DNA of 64,000 bases, from positions 2,714,109 through 2,778,108 of the forward strand of contig NC_135567.1 of NCBI RefSeq assembly GCF_964340395.1, written 5' to 3'. Each line of letters opens with the position of its first letter. Positions within the stretch are counted from its first letter, which is position 1. This DNA comes from Glandiceps talaboti. Lineage: Eukaryota; Hemichordata; Enteropneusta; Spengelidae. Positions 10,185-23,615 of this stretch are shown here, piece after piece. Position numbers and translations under genes: made by a program. Under the pieces are notes generated by a model, which saw nothing but the letters and a program-made list of their open reading frames with translations, searched no databases and was not told where the DNA came from.

Positions 10185-11740
10185 TTACAGTCATCGCACT
10201 AATTTCCCGGACAGCAACTTTATAACGATGTTGCCAGCTAATTAGTGAGCAATATTGAGAGTTCACCGAGACACATGCCTTTCGTTGTTATGGCGGCAAA
10301 TTTGCACTTCCGTGTGTGATCTGTGCACTGCACTGTGTGCATGTCTGTTACTGTACATGTAACAATATCAGTATGTATCAAATCTCGTATCGTCTTTACT
10401 TTAATTTATTTGAACTGAACAATCTTCAGAGGAATTAGTGTGGCGTAGACATTCACTGGTAAAAAAGTCAAAAATGATTCACGCAATACTCAACTTCCAA
10501 ACACTTACGGCACTGGTGAAATGACCCAATATATGTTATCAATTTCACTTCGCACATCAGTCGTCTGCTATGAAATATTTCAGTAAACCAAACGAAAAAA
10601 AAAATCCTACCGAACACTAATTGTACGTAATTACGTGATGTTGAGAACTAGCTGCATTTATTCTGCACATTAATATTACGTGACGCCATCTGACTTGCAC
10701 ATGTAAAACGGGACGGGTTACCCCAGTCACCCCATTACTGTTCCGAGTACATTCACATTCAGTCTCAGTAAAAAAAACTTCAAGATGGAAATATCGTAAA
10801 ATTAAAACCCAAGGACAAGTACCTAAAACGTGGACATCAATAGCAACTTTTACACAAACCATATATTCACAGATACATGTACCTCCAATGCTCACAGCGT
10901 TTGAACTTTTATGGCTGTGATGCATGTCGGCCAAAATGTACCGTTAAAACTTATAATCGAGAGTTAATACAAAGGAAATCCACAAAATCTGAAGAGAATA
11001 TTTACGCAAATTACGGTGCTATCTCGGCAATAACTTCTTTGAAAGCAGTTTCCGTAAATACGGTGGCGAAGACATCGTGTGCTAAACATAAGGTATCTTT
11101 TCAGATAACGAAAACGTGTTAAATTTTGGGCAATACGGTGGTTGAAATAGCAAATTAACGAGTCTTGTTCTCCTAATAATATTTCGCGTAAGTTTGGCTC
11201 TGCAATTCGACGGTTAGGAAAACCTAAAAGTAGCAACATTTTGAAACGGCGTTTTCAGTGTGACCTCGGCCATTTGCGTTACCGTTGGAGAAATTGTAGC
11301 GATTGCTTCCAGTCAAACATCGGAACGGAAAAAGGTACAAAAACAGAGGAAAGAACCCCAAAATCATAGTACACGCTAACAATATTTATGATTCATTGCC
11401 GACTTCGATGTTTTTTTTTATATACATTGGTGGTTCTGAAGAAAGATTAGCAAGCTTACCAAAGTGTGATAGTAAAGTTGAGTATATATGAATACAAATA
11501 TGTTTATGTCAACTTATAACCAGTACATGAAATGGTTTCTTCCGGACAAAGTTTTATGACTTCACCCATGGTGCTACACACCACTGTTCTAATAAACAAG
11601 AAAGGCCTAAGTACACGGCGACATCAGTTTACAATATAAACATGTGGCTCGGTAATTGTCGATCGAACTCAGATATTGCGCACTAATTAGCTGGCAACAT
11701 CGGTATTTTGCTGTCCGGGAAATTAGTGCGATGACTGTAA
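10185..11740. repeat. Imperfect inverted repeat pair flanking 1.36 kb (DNA-transposon-like)
   Basis: The left arm 10185-10277 and right arm 11641-11740 are reverse complements over about 90 bp with a few small gaps; both contain the core AATTTCCCGGACAGCAA or its complement. Outside the arms, CCGGCGTAAA motifs occur at 9690-9700 and 9770-9780, and ACCGGCGTAAA at 11762-11772. Three copies of TTCTCCGGAG occur between 11820 and 11940. No transposase is recognisable between the arms, so this looks like a non-autonomous or nested element. Ends are not defined. Confidence 0.6.
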
Positions 11741-12449
11741 TACACCGATTGAGTGCGCTTACACCGGCGTAAAGCGTTCACACCTACAACTTAGTACAAG
11801 CTAATCCTTTCCTCCGGAGAATCTGCGGAGCTGAATCGACCAAAACCTCCGCAGTAAAATAATCCACAGATTCTCCGGAGTCGACCATTCACACACGCAA
11901 ATTACCTCCAGAGTTAATTTAAGTCACTGATTCTCCGGAGGATAGGTCCTAGTGTGAACGGAGTATTATATAAGTGAAGATACTTTGTGAATATCATACC
12001 TTTCCGACAAACTGAAATCCAGTGTTGTGATCGTTAGTAATTTGAATTCGTTTACACATTACATCAAAATTTTGTCAAGTAACAACAAATTGATAAGCAT
12101 CTAAACTTTTGTACGATTTCAGTTGTGAGTGAGTGTACAGACTCAGCTTGGTAATGAAGTATGCATAGATGTCAGCATAGGTTACCTCTGGCCACAACTT
12201 TGGCTAATTGCAGTCGAATTAGGACTTCAAAAACGTGTAAGGGTACGATTTTAGTTCACAAATGTGTAATTTTTCAAGATAGTATTGCTTTTAGTAGGTG
12301 TTTAGGTTTTCCAAGTACTTTGAGTAGCGTAGTAGTTGAACTCCAGCCAGAGGCGCAGCTAACAATGTTTTTTGTTTACCCGCCACTGTTCATTCTTGCC
12401 ACTCAATAAGGCGCTGCCCGGGTTGCTAGGTAACGGATGATGTACATAC

Positions 12450-12535
12450 ATAGTATCTATTGAATAACATTCAAAAAATGTATGTAAATGTGCCTAGCAA
12501 CTAGACCACACCCATAGCAACTCGGATGACTGCTT
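12450..12535 (+). repeat. Single diverged unit of the CCCATAGCAAC repeat family
   Basis: Contains AATGTATGTAAATGTGCC, then the CTAGCAA and CCCATAGCAAC blocks seen in the tandem arrays at 22380-22960 and 54650-55080. One unit only, diverged. Confidence 0.6.
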
Positions 12536-12799
12536 GTTTCTATTTTGTATTACTTTCCAATAGAATGTCTTCGGCATTACACTTTTCCAGAATTTTCAAA
12601 TTAACATTGAATGTGTAATTCCATTTGGCCAGATAAAATCGGCCATATGCTTAAAAACATCAGTTTACTGATTTGTAGTGACAGTAGAAAATTAGAAACA
12701 ATACAAAAACATAGATTATTAATTGAAGGATGGAAATCAAATTTGGAAATTACCCTTATTTCTAATTCCTTTATTGAAGTGTATATTTAAAAAATAACA

Positions 12800-13083
12800 A
12801 TGGACAATGCTCCAATACATCAAAATCAGGTCGCTCACACATTGGGCATTTGGCTAAACGCTCAAGCAGGCACTCAATGTATCGAAGTAATATCCACACC
12901 CACATACTTGCCAGCATTCAACCCACCGTAATTCCGTGTTAGTAAAATCAAGGAACGCATCGAACGTCCTTCACTTTCTCAACTGGCTTACGAACACCTA
13001 CCATTTGTTATATACACCACGACCGAAGATCACAGCCACAGACACTCGAGCATTCTACAACGTAAGAGGATACATTTTCGTGT
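12800..13083 (+). pseudogene. IS630/Tc1-mariner-type transposase fragment, broken
   Basis: The frame from 12800 reads MDNAPIH at its start, then TPTYLPAFNPP, then after a stop FRVSKIKERI. This is the DDE-type pattern of IS630/Tc1-mariner transposases: the second catalytic Asp in DNA-IH and a PxYxPxxNPxE block. At the position of the final catalytic Glu the codon is TAA (12929-12931). Downstream, RAFYNVRGYIFV appears only in another frame, so there is at least one frameshift before about 13050. The N-terminal half, including the first catalytic Asp, is not recognised upstream. The copy cannot encode an active enzyme. Confidence 0.7.
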
Positions 13084-13776
13084 GACGATACATAGTTTTA
13101 CAAATATATTATCAAAAAATTGAGAACAATCTAATACATTAAAAACGATGGAGTCGTTAATTTACATATGTATTTATACAGTTACATGTAAATGTTGCAT
13201 AGTTGGTTGATACGGAAATCTGTGGAAGTCAAGTTGTAAAATATTTTATGCTACAATCAAGTCTTTTCTGTCTAGGGGGGTGTAATGGGAAATGTGACGA
13301 AATAATATACAATATAATGTGTAATCTCGCAAAACAAAATAGAAAATGGTGCGTAAATTATTTTGTCGCAAAATATCACTTGACGATATCATTTATGCTA
13401 TGATTGATAGTGTTCACACTTCTTTATTTTATGACGCAAAGAGAAATACTAGTGATCTATGTAAGTTAATGTAAGTTGTGCGATATTACATAGAGTTTGA
13501 ATCATCACCATATGCCTTCAAAATAATCAAAAAATGTTGTGTTGCGATTCTGACTTTCAAGTACACCTCTAGTAAATCGCACACGTGTGGTTTGAGATTC
13601 GGTTGTCAAAATGTAACAACAAGTTCGTGATACTTCTGATTTGTTTCATAAATAACGAGGGTGGTCAAAACCATTTGGTACAGGTACTCCTATAAAGTAT
13701 GACATAGATGATCTACTTTTTTTAAAAGCCTCAAGAGAGGACAACTGATTTTAATAGAGCTCAGTATTAACATGGA

Positions 13777-15647
13777 ATGAACATTCACAGTCTCACTGTG
13801 AATCTGAACGAATTATCGCCAATCATTTGTACACACATGACAAATGATTTAATCCTCAGACAAGAACTTCGAATTGATAACTACGTATCGGTATGCTTTA
13901 CAAGTTCAAGTGCATTGCCATGGAAAGTGCAGACAAATATATCTGCCGTAGTGTTGCAGCTTAATCATTGATCACATTCCGTCGATGTTGTTCACTGCGT
14001 TTCTGATTACGTATGAAAATGAGGATGGAGTAGTGGGGAGGTTATCGGACAACGATGTTGATATGAATGACCTATTCAGATGTGCAGTGCCAGTAGGTAA
14101 TGCAGACTATCGACGAATACGAATAAATCACGTAGAAGGGCTCCTACCTCATCGAGAAAAAGACAAACCAAAGACGACAATCGGGGACCGCAACCTAAGA
14201 AATTGATATTTGACAAGACCAGTGATGGAGACGTATCTGCCGAGTCATTAGATATCGATGGTGAAGTCGAGTATGCCTCATCACTAGACTTTACACTTGA
14301 CTGTCAACAGTCGTCTTGATTTTTTTGTAATTTATCTGTAATACTATTGTCGTAGCTGAAATTAATAGATTTAAACATGGTGTGAGCTGGACGTTCCTTG
14401 AAGTCAAGATGGATTATATTTTATGTGTTCGAATCCCAGGCTCAGTGAGTAGCGCACATTCCGTATCATGTATATAGAACAGACAATGTGCATTGTATAT
14501 GCTGATTATTATATCGCATGTTGCAGGCTATATACATGTATATGTACACAATTAGTAAGAAATAAAGTAATATTTCAGAAGGATTTTTATTTTAGAAATA
14601 AAGCCAAATATGACCCGTCTAAATACAGACTAGATTTAGACTTACGTAGCAAAGAGCGCGAACTATCTGACCTACAAGACGAACTTGAGGTACTGAAGGA
14701 AATATTAATCAGTTAAACGGAAAATACTCAGCAGTTCCTTTCCAACATACTACCAAACAAAGGTGTGGTCGTTGCCACCTTCGCGAAGGACCCAATAAAT
14801 CACATTGCCACATGCGACATGAGTATCAGGTCAGATCTCTGGTGACATCAACCACCCCAGCCATTCGGATGAGAAAGTGGAACTGAATACATTTGCGAAG
14901 CGACGCGGTGAGTTAGAAAAGGAGATCAAGAACTCGGAAAGAATTGACCCAGAAACGCGAATTACAAGTTACTTTGACGTCATTTGAACGGAATATAGAA
15001 ACCTCCTTGATTATTAGCAACATAGCAATGTACTTGGTAGAAACTGCAATGGGCTTGCGACCCAAACACTATGTATTGAACCATGACATTTCTATCCTGA
15101 AATCACACTATGGCAGTAAAATACCAACGAATCTTGATCAGGAAAAGGGAAAATATCAGCAAATTATCGCCTCCTACAACAAAAGCGTGGACTTATTGCG
15201 AAGCCAAAAGATCGCGCACGGCAACTGTTGGAAACTGAGCCAAAGTACAGAGTAACGTTTCCGAATTTCAAATTACCAACCCTTTTCACTTCACCCCGAG
15301 TCTGTCTCATTCCACTGGCAGCACCATGGATGACCAAAACATAATATATCCAAGCTCAACCAATGAAGAATACACACAATTACAACAAGCAATGCAGATG
15401 AGTTTATTGAACCAAACTGGTCAGAACACTCCAGGAAATGTTACAGCTGTCGCACCGTCAAATCTTCCCCAAGCGCAATTGCTAGTATTACCCCATCCCT
15501 TCGTACAAGTATGGATCTTGTAGTTTTGTTGGATACCCAACTTACACCTACCACAACTTATACAATCCATATACTCATTTACCTGTAGCTGATGCACAAC
15601 CAGCTCAAGCTACTGTAACAAATTGGAGGGTTACCTCTACTGTTTAG
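13777..15647 (+). pseudogene. Degenerate zinc-knuckle, coiled-coil protein gene (multi-copy family, frameshifted)
   Basis: Coding-like segments lie in changing frames. An acidic stretch at about 14170-14320 ends CQQSS-stop. From 14579, after an acceptor-like TATTTCAG, there is a charged helical segment (ERELSDLQDELEVLKEIL). A zinc knuckle CGRCHLREGPNKSHC follows in another frame (14764-14808). A segment at 14944-15255 contains SKIPTNLDQEKGKYQQII, and a Gln-rich then Tyr/Pro-rich tail ends at the TAG 15645-15647. The order coiled coil, CxxCxxxEGxxxxxC knuckle and IP-rich C-terminal block recalls a multi-copy protein family I remember from invertebrate genomes, probably transposon-linked; that is unverified memory. 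At least three frameshifts make it a pseudogene. The part before 14579 may be a separate piece. Confidence 0.5.
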
Positions 15648-17330
15648 GTACGTAACCCCCTTCAATGTTACTCTCTCTCTCCACTCTCTCTCTCCACTCT
15701 ATACACGGGATCGACTTGGACTTTTAGGGAATTAGCTCAAACTATACACAATGTTCATGGTTAACCTGGATCATTTGGAAGTGGCCACGGAGCAGATCGA
15801 AGCTCCTGACCTCGGACCGTCCCTTCCAAAGACTGAATCCAAACTTTATTATGGCATTAAATTCTTATAAACATAAAATATACAATACTCAAATGATTGG
15901 GTGATAAAGTAATCAGCACCATAAATGACTAAAACGGAAGTATTGTCGTCGCCTTAATTCAATGCAAATGATATTGACAAATATGTAAACTAGCCAAACA
16001 ATGTGATCACGTCATTGTTCTTCCAACTGTCTGTAATCAGTCATTATGTGACATCAACGATCTTTTAATAACTCAATGTTGTCATCTCAGAAGAATACTA
16101 TTCGCGAAATGCAAACATTTGTTCTAAGTGTTAATTCATGACAGCTGAGAGTTCACGGTGACCTCGCAAAACATCAAAACTTAGCGAATATCAAAAAGTT
16201 GTATTCTGTCATCCGTAACACTATCACCTTTTCCCAAAGTGTGGCGTCCCCGCCACACATTAAAATATTCAAAATAATTGCCTTTCATAAATGAAACACT
16301 TTTTATGATTTTGTAAATCGATAGAAAAGGAGAAAAGTACAAACAATTAAAGAAGTTAAAATTGGAATATTATGGATGTGTGCTCATTTCTTGAACAGCA
16401 GTCTGATTTCGAGACAGGCAGTTTACTTTGAAAGATTGGAATTGCAGCGATTATCTTTTTCAACATTGACGATAATGCGAGTGGTTATTCAAGAAGTACC
16501 TTTAGAGTCATATAGCTCCTCTACCATACAGCGTCTGGCCAGACTATACAGTCACTCACACAGTCGTGCCTATCTTTTACCCAGATAAAAATGAACCCCT
16601 TTTGAATTTTGACTTGTAAAATCTATCATACAGGTACTCTTCAATGACAACTCAAAAGCCGTGAAATAGATGATAATTTCATTAAACAAGTGATGTCATT
16701 CTTTTTTTTGTGAAAAAACAACAACTTTACGTCGTGTACGATTGAAAAAAAGTTGGACTAGCAGTTACCATACGGGTTTTTTAGCATTTGAGGCATTTCA
16801 GAAATTTTTGTGGAATTTAAAAGGAATTTTTGCATAGACAATAATACAGCTCATTTCGGTCGGATCTCTGTTTTGCACTCAAATTTAAATTCAAATATTT
16901 ATCTTGTACTGCAGATTCAATAAAATACTATATCAACATATGGTTCCTTCCTTTACTGTAGGAACTTTAAATCACAAAACCAGACTCAACTTGTGAGCAA
17001 CGCATTTATCTGTAGCGTTTCGGCTCATTACAACTCAGAGTCAAAAAAACTTCGAGGAGTTTCAAATACTCCATACTTCAATAAATATTCTTATTAAAAC
17101 TAAAACTTTCTCAAAAAAAAATCAGTAGTATTCTTTCTGCTTGTACGCGACCGTTGAGATGTAAAACAGCATCACTGAAATGGTTCTGATAAAAGAAATA
17201 GATTTCAAAAAGTGTTCATCGTCAAACTAAATTGAGCATACAATTATTAATTCTTACAGATTTCTCTGTACACACAGTAAAAAAATTGCTGATCCTGAAT
17301 AGAAATTAATTCGAGGAATAAAATAATTAT
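15648..17330. other. Non-coding stretch
   Basis: A CTCTCTCTCCA repeat near 15670-15700; otherwise AT-rich sequence with no supportable gene or element. Confidence 0.55.
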
Positions 17331-17334
17331 TATT

Positions 17335-17810
17335 TTATTATTATTATTATTTATTTATTGTAAGTAAACGCGCTACACATGCGTCTCAGCGCGTTGTACA
17401 GACTGTAGTTTAAAAAAAAATTGCAATAAACTAAAGAAAATAACAACACACAAAAAGGGGCTAGGTGTAAAACTGGCCAATTAAAATAATTCACAATGTA
17501 TAAAAACTGACAAGTTAAAATCAATCACTTAAAATGTTGTCTAAAAAGATATGTCTTTAAACTACGTTTAAAAATGTCAACAGTCATTATATTTCTCATT
17601 TCAAATGGAAATGAATTCCACAGAGAGGGTGAGCACACTGAGAAAGCCCTCTGGCCATAAGATCTATTGAAATTGCCACGTGGTTGGACTAAGAGTAGCT
17701 TTTCAGCGGAACGAAGATTTCGTGTTGGAACATAAATGCTAATTAAATCTGACAGGTATAATGGTGCTACGTGATTGAAAATAATGTCAATCTTTAGCAA
17801 ATCTCTACTA
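17335..17810 (-). mobile_element. 3' end of a CR1/L2-like LINE (reverse transcriptase C-terminus plus tail)
   Basis: On the minus strand, 17800-17525 encodes the typical tail of LINE ORF2: APLYLSDLI, then a basic stretch, then AFSVCSPSLWNSFP and FKRSLKTYLF, then a stop. A roughly 150-bp 3' UTR follows with a GC-rich GTAGCGCGTTTAC block and ends in (AAT/AAAT)n at about 17330-17360, the simple-repeat tail of the CR1/L2/Rex group. The element is 5'-truncated and no full reverse transcriptase core is present. Confidence 0.75.
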
Positions 17811-17829
17811 CCGTATGATTAATGAGTTG

Positions 17830-20420
17830 TTTGTCCTTCAAAAGTCTTAACATGTAGTTCACATGCGAATTGCTTCGGTCTGCATCAGCGTCCGATACGC
17901 GATATCTCCTATCGCATGGCAGCTGTTCGATCCCCGTTGAAGGTTTCACTGCTACAACGTTTGTCAAAGTCTCTATCGCTGTCCACTTATTCAAAATTCC
18001 ACGTTTTGAAACACAATCTCTCCTTCTGAGATGTCTTAGTCCGTCACTGCAATATTTACGAGTTCTAGTTCGAGTTGAATTCCCACCATTGTAACATAAT
18101 CATTAAAAGTTTCCTTTCGAAAAGTTCTCGAGTCATCGATTTGTCACCCACCCAGCGGCGTTGTTTTTTCTTCTTCTCAAAGGTTGTCAATTATTCTTCA
18201 TAAAGTTTAAATTTGTCTCATTACGCACACAATGGTCCTTCTAGTCCAAGGCCGGTTTTTCCACTACATATAACTGGGGTGGTGACAGTGTTTCCGGCCT
18301 CCAGACTACTGTATCTCTGCCGCGGCCGCCACCGTCGTCGTCACCAGCATACCCGTCTTCCGAAAATGTACGACATATTTAACAACATAATTCGCTACCA
18401 CCTCTACATGAAGGATCCTCACCAAGACGACTCTCCCGTATCAACAAATGACTTCGCAGAAGACTAAAGTTAACACAGAGAACTTTGAGATTTATGGTGA
18501 TAAATGTGATATTAAAATTATCTTATCAAGCTTTCGTTTTTGTGACCAGGCTTATATTTTCTTTTCATTTTGGTAACATTAATACATTTTGCCACTGTTT
18601 GATTTTTCTTGTCTACCTTTGCCAGATGTTATGAGCATGATCTTTATATAATGAAACAATGCAATGTGAAATCAGTCTATCATGAGCTTTTATAATTAGC
18701 TAACATAGGATAACCGTGTATTGTAATATAACATGATATTAAAAGCAGTATAGTATATGTGCCGTGGTCTCAGACACATGTCGATTCTAAGTCTGACATA
18801 TGTGTATTTCAACACGTACGCGATATAAGGATATTTCCACCGAAACGGCAATGCGTCACTCTGGTGAGGACTCAGAATTGGATGTAGAGTAGTCTCAGTG
18901 TATTTAAGTCCGCGGTATTGCGTGGATCATCCTTATTCTTGTCAGTTTACAAACCTTTCAACGTGTAACTCAAAATTACGATAAGACGTGCACTCTCTTG
19001 AAATCCAAATTTTGTATAGACTTTATTCGACAATTGTAATGTGTGGCATGGCATGATACATACGAATCAATCTGGCGTTCGACTTTGCTTTCTTGTAAGA
19101 GACGGTGTTGGTAAAACATATACAATGTACACCCGATGTACAGCGAATGCCAATGGAGGTTGGCTGCAGTCACATCAACCTTTTGTGTTGATTGTATGGG
19201 GTCAAATTAATGTACTGTCGGAGAGGACACGTGGTGAGTCCGAAACGGTTAACGATTGCTTTGAGTATAAAAGTTCCAAACACACTTGACACCTTTCGTT
19301 GGGGACTGAGCTAGACTGGTATAGGTAATGGAGTTTTTAAAACGTAATACTGTACCAGTTTAGAATTCTAAACTACTATGTCGTCAACATCGACTTTTGT
19401 CAGCCAAAAGATTTTTACAGTAAAACATTTTGTACTTTTTCAAGTTTCGATCATTTCATTGGATATTGGACCTTAAACTTACTTCTGGAGCAAAATTACG
19501 ATTTCATGCATACCGAGTATTATCCAAGGTAATCAAAGTTTAAACTGATTTTGCAAACTAAATTACAATGAGTCAGGTTGTGTGAATTTCCTGCTCACTG
19601 TTTACAGAAATGAGTCTGATTTCACCCACCCATCGTGTACAAATGGTACTAATATCTCTGTTTTTGTTGATGTTACTTGTTTGAATATGGATATTTTCAG
19701 ACATGTTTGACCATAAAACTTTAACAGTATTTTGCGAACAATTGTACAAATGATAATTCCTTGCTATAGGTTTATTGGTCGTTATAAAGTTCCATTTGTC
19801 TGACTCATTAAAGTTTGCAAAGTTTGGACATGAATCAAGTAAGATATTATAAGTTATATTATAAGTGCATTATTAAGTCATGATAGAGCAGGGGCATGAG
19901 GCAACAATTCTGGTGAGATCTGAAAATGATAATGATATATAAGTAATAAAGGCCCAAGTTAGCTATGAGTCACATTTACATACTTACTTCTTTATTTATA
20001 GCATATTTTAATAAACTCGTTATACACGTCTAAACATATTAGTTATTTTGGTTATAAGGCCAGAAATGGAATGGTTAATAATTAATATTACATGTATGTA
20101 CTTGTACACTTTCTGGTCTTTTAAAGAATGAAAGATTTGTAATAATTGCAGAAAAAGTTTATATAAATATGGAAGACTCCAAAAAAGAATAAAGGAAAAG
20201 AAAGTATACAGATAGATTTAGTCTGTAATGCTTTGCATGTTACCAATATTAATGGAACATGGTCATGGCATCGAAAAAAACAATCAGGACGCTTCAAATC
20301 GAACATGTGACCCATGAATTTTCTCTCGAAGCTTGATACCACCTGCTGCCCTCTTGTAGTGAGATATATACTGCAGTACATTGTGGAGTTTGCAAACGTA
20401 GGATTGGTCCTCAATTGAAT
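17830..20420. other. Non-coding stretch
   Basis: No gene is supportable. A plus-strand ORF at 18213-18467 has proline and arginine-rich codons but no recognisable domain. A TATA-like GAGTATAAAAG at 19262-19272 has no evident transcription unit after it. Confidence 0.5.
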
Positions 20421-20423
20421 CTG

Positions 20424-21075
20424 TATTACATTACATTACATTACACACACTGGCGAGCTTGTAAACCCTCCGGGCCCTCGCCCCTAAAACGACATGTTTC
20501 GAACCCAAGTGGAAGAATTCCTATTCTCAACCGAACAAAAAGATAAGCGTCCAACTCTGGACAAATCTAAATGCGAATATTTTTCACGTCCATATGTATC
20601 CATAAAGTGCGTAATTCCGGTTTATTACGATCATGCTGATACCAGTTTTCTATGCAATTTGACTGTTAACATAACCTGACAATATGAATATCACATGGTG
20701 TCAATTCTGTAATAACTAAACTTTCAAATTTGTCGTACATCCCAGAAGACCAATTGCCAACGTAAAGAGCATGGTCCCAAATGAGAATCTTAGTAGGTAA
20801 TCTTTCACTGTCAAGGGTACAAAGTCTGTTACAATACCGAGCCGTAATAGTCCATCTGCGTGGATACACGCATCCCAACTAGTGTTTTAATAAGTTAGCG
20901 AGAGTAGGTGCAAATTTATGGACACCAATTTTACCATTTTTGCTCGATTCTTAATAAAATGACACGGCAATAAATTCAAGAATTGGAATCACAATAGCAT
21001 TAAACAATTTGATGAACGTGTTAAAGCCCATATTTTGAAGTGATCTGAATTTGGAACAGAATGCACCTAAAGTAG
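20424..21075 (-). mobile_element. 3' end of a second LINE, decayed
   Basis: Minus-strand translation of about 21010-20690 gives fragments like the C-terminal thumb and tail of RTE/L2-type reverse transcriptases (LFNAIVIPILEF; then KTLVGMRVST; then LPTKILIWDHAL) in shifting frames with stops. A 3' UTR follows and the element ends in (GTAAT)n at 20445-20425, a simple-repeat LINE tail. The frame breaks show a dead copy. Assignment to clade is tentative. Confidence 0.5.
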
Positions 21076-22166
21076 TCTGCATGGTACGCCACGATGGCGT
21101 CACTCATCGGTCAACCCCAGGGCGGTGAGGTCGGAATGACACAACGTATCTTACAGTCTATCACCATACTCAGCAAATGTTTCTTTAGTGGTAACAGAAA
21201 AGAACTACAAAAGATATTCATCCATAACAATACTAATATACTTAGTAACATACAATCATAAAAATAAAACTACTACATGCAGTACGTTTCTTTCTAAAGT
21301 GAATAACTTTTGATTCCACTGTATTTGATTTTAACCGTTATGTCATACTGACAGGAAACTTTAATTAATATACAGATATTGATTGGTGACATTGACTTCA
21401 ACAAACTCTTGAACTTAATTTTTATAAACTCAGTTATTTAGTTCTAGCTACCTTCATTAAGATGTGAACAAATAAGTCCAGTTTGGATGTGAAGTATATA
21501 CTAATTGTAGGTCTTATCCAAAGTAACGAGGAAGAGATTAAGAAATACACTGAAGTAGTGTCTCATCTGGGTAAATGCAACTATAGCGTACATGTTGAAC
21601 AGTGCGATGTATTACCTATCACAAGAAATACATTGAGAAAGGTAAAGATGAAAAAAAAACAAAAAAAAAAACAACAACAACAACAACAACAACAACAAAT
21701 AAAAACAATAAAAACATACAATGGCATTATGGGACAAATATGAAGACCATACTTGCAATAAAGAAGTAAACGTTGTTATTCACACTCACCAGTATTTCTG
21801 GATTTCAATTCACTTTCCTTAAATATTAATATAATCACTTTCCAATATTTCTAGAATATCGTCAATGATTTTAATCCAAAAACATCGAATGTATATATTG
21901 TTTACAAGTGTGTTCATGTTGACAAATTGATTTGAAAAATTAAATATATTTTGATAGCTATGATTAATACATATCAAATGTTTATCTTACATTTGTGGTC
22001 GTCTTCTACAGAAATGGTGTTAAAAGTAAATTGATTCCACTTCTGACTAAATGTCGAGTGTACATGAAAATGTAGCCGATGTCATTATTTTTTATATTGG
22101 ATGATAATTATTAGGTTTACATAAAAATGTAACTAATTTTGATAACATTTCTGGTTTGTTTAAATC
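21076..22166. other. Non-coding stretch with A-rich/(CAA)n tract
   Basis: A short segment at 21117-21162 resembles 46025-46065 (shared ACAA-GTATCT-ACAGTCTA blocks). A-rich then (CAA)n repeat at 21651-21710. No gene seen. Confidence 0.55.
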
Positions 22167-22179
22167 TGTGTGTGTGTGT

Positions 22180-22214
<35 letters not shown>
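22167..22214. repeat. (TG)n microsatellite
   Basis: TG repeats with one TC interruption; forms the left end of the repeat family copy that follows, as it does at 57517. Confidence 0.95.
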
Positions 22215-22215
<1 letters not shown>

Positions 22216-23040
22216 ACGACTTAAATTCAAAAACCGCCAGACCGATTGCCTTGGTATTTGGTGTCTATTTGGGAACGTATCCAAAGCAAAATGATACAAT
22301 TGGCCATAGCAACCATGACCATGCCCTTACCAACAACCACAAGCCAGTATGTTTTGCTAAAATAACAATGTCTGGTAGGTAAGTGACTAGACATTTAACA
22401 TGTATGCACTTATCCCTAATAACCGTAACCACGCCCATAGCAACAGCCAAACAGTTTTGTATTTCACAAAGATGAGAAGGATTAATAGGCAACTAAATAA
22501 ACATTCCAAAAGGTATGTTAATGCGCCCAGCAACAACACCACGCCCATAGCAACATGCAAATGATCGCATATATTGCAACGATAGCTACAGGGATTAATG
22601 GACAACTGAATACACTCTCCAAAAGTGTATGCAAATGTTCGTAGCAACAGGACCACGCCCATACTAACAGCCAAATGATCGCATATATTGCAAAGATATT
22701 AACAGTGATTAATAGATATGATTAAACATTCGAAAATGGATTCAAATATTCCTAGCAACAAGACCACGCCCATAGCAACGCCATATGATGATGTATATCA
22801 CAAAGATAACATGATAATATAGACAATAGAACGACCATTAAAAAAAATGTATGCAAATATGTCTAGCAACATGACCACGCCCATAGCAACAGCCAAATGG
22901 TCACGTATATATTGCAAAGATAACAACAGTCATTCAGCAAATAAACACATATACGTAGTATGGATCGGCATGTGGATAAACAATTTCAAAAACTGTATAG
23001 TTGTGCTACAATACCATTGGCACTATTTGTGTTGTACGGA
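22215..23040 (+). repeat. Dispersed element with a 110-bp CCCATAGCAAC tandem array (copy 1)
   Basis: A unique head (GATTGCCTTGGTATTTGGTG) follows (TG)n, then about five tandem units of 110-114 bp. The block CACGCCCATAG starts at 22430, 22540, 22654 (variant), 22764 and 22875. A distinct tail (CGGCATGTGGATAAAC and AACTGTATAGTTGTGC) ends the copy at about 23040. The same head, units and tail recur at 54440-55150 and 57517-58230, so this is a mobile family carrying its own minisatellite. No coding capacity is seen. Confidence 0.75.
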
Positions 23041-23429
23041 AATTCTGTCTTCTGAACCAGTACTTTCATCGTAACATCGATATAACTGTTCGATAATGAA
23101 CGCCTGCTTCGGATCCCCTCGTTGCAATGGTCAAAATCAAGCTTGGCCTGAAAGTTTCCAACTTTGTATGAAATGTTATGTTCGCCACTTTAATGACTGA
23201 TGCAACACATCAGAAGCTCGCGGTGATTGATATTGATCACATAAAAGTACACGCAGCGAATTAGCCTCGACCTACCTTGATGAGCATTGAAGCCTCATGT
23301 GTAGCGACTTAGATGGCTTACTACACTTTACATACGTGAATACTTTGCTTGTAAAATGTATACTATGACATATTTAACGCAATGAAAATAAGAAATATGT
23401 TATGGCTTACAAGTCACAGTAGTTGTGTT

Positions 23430-23430
<1 letters not shown>

Positions 23431-23512
<82 letters not shown>
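23431..23512. repeat. (AG)n microsatellite, 82 bp
   Basis: Uninterrupted AG dinucleotide repeat. Confidence 0.97.
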
Positions 23513-23516
<4 letters not shown>

Positions 23517-23615
23517 ATAAGCACTTTACATTGTTCCCAATTGGACACATCTTCAAGTGATACATTTTTAATACTGCATAAACGTTCTTGTTAGATGTCA
23601 CAAATTCATGTGGTG

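Noticed and set aside
18213-18467. Plus-strand ORF of 84 codons
   Set aside because: No recognisable motif and no splice or repeat context that supports coding.
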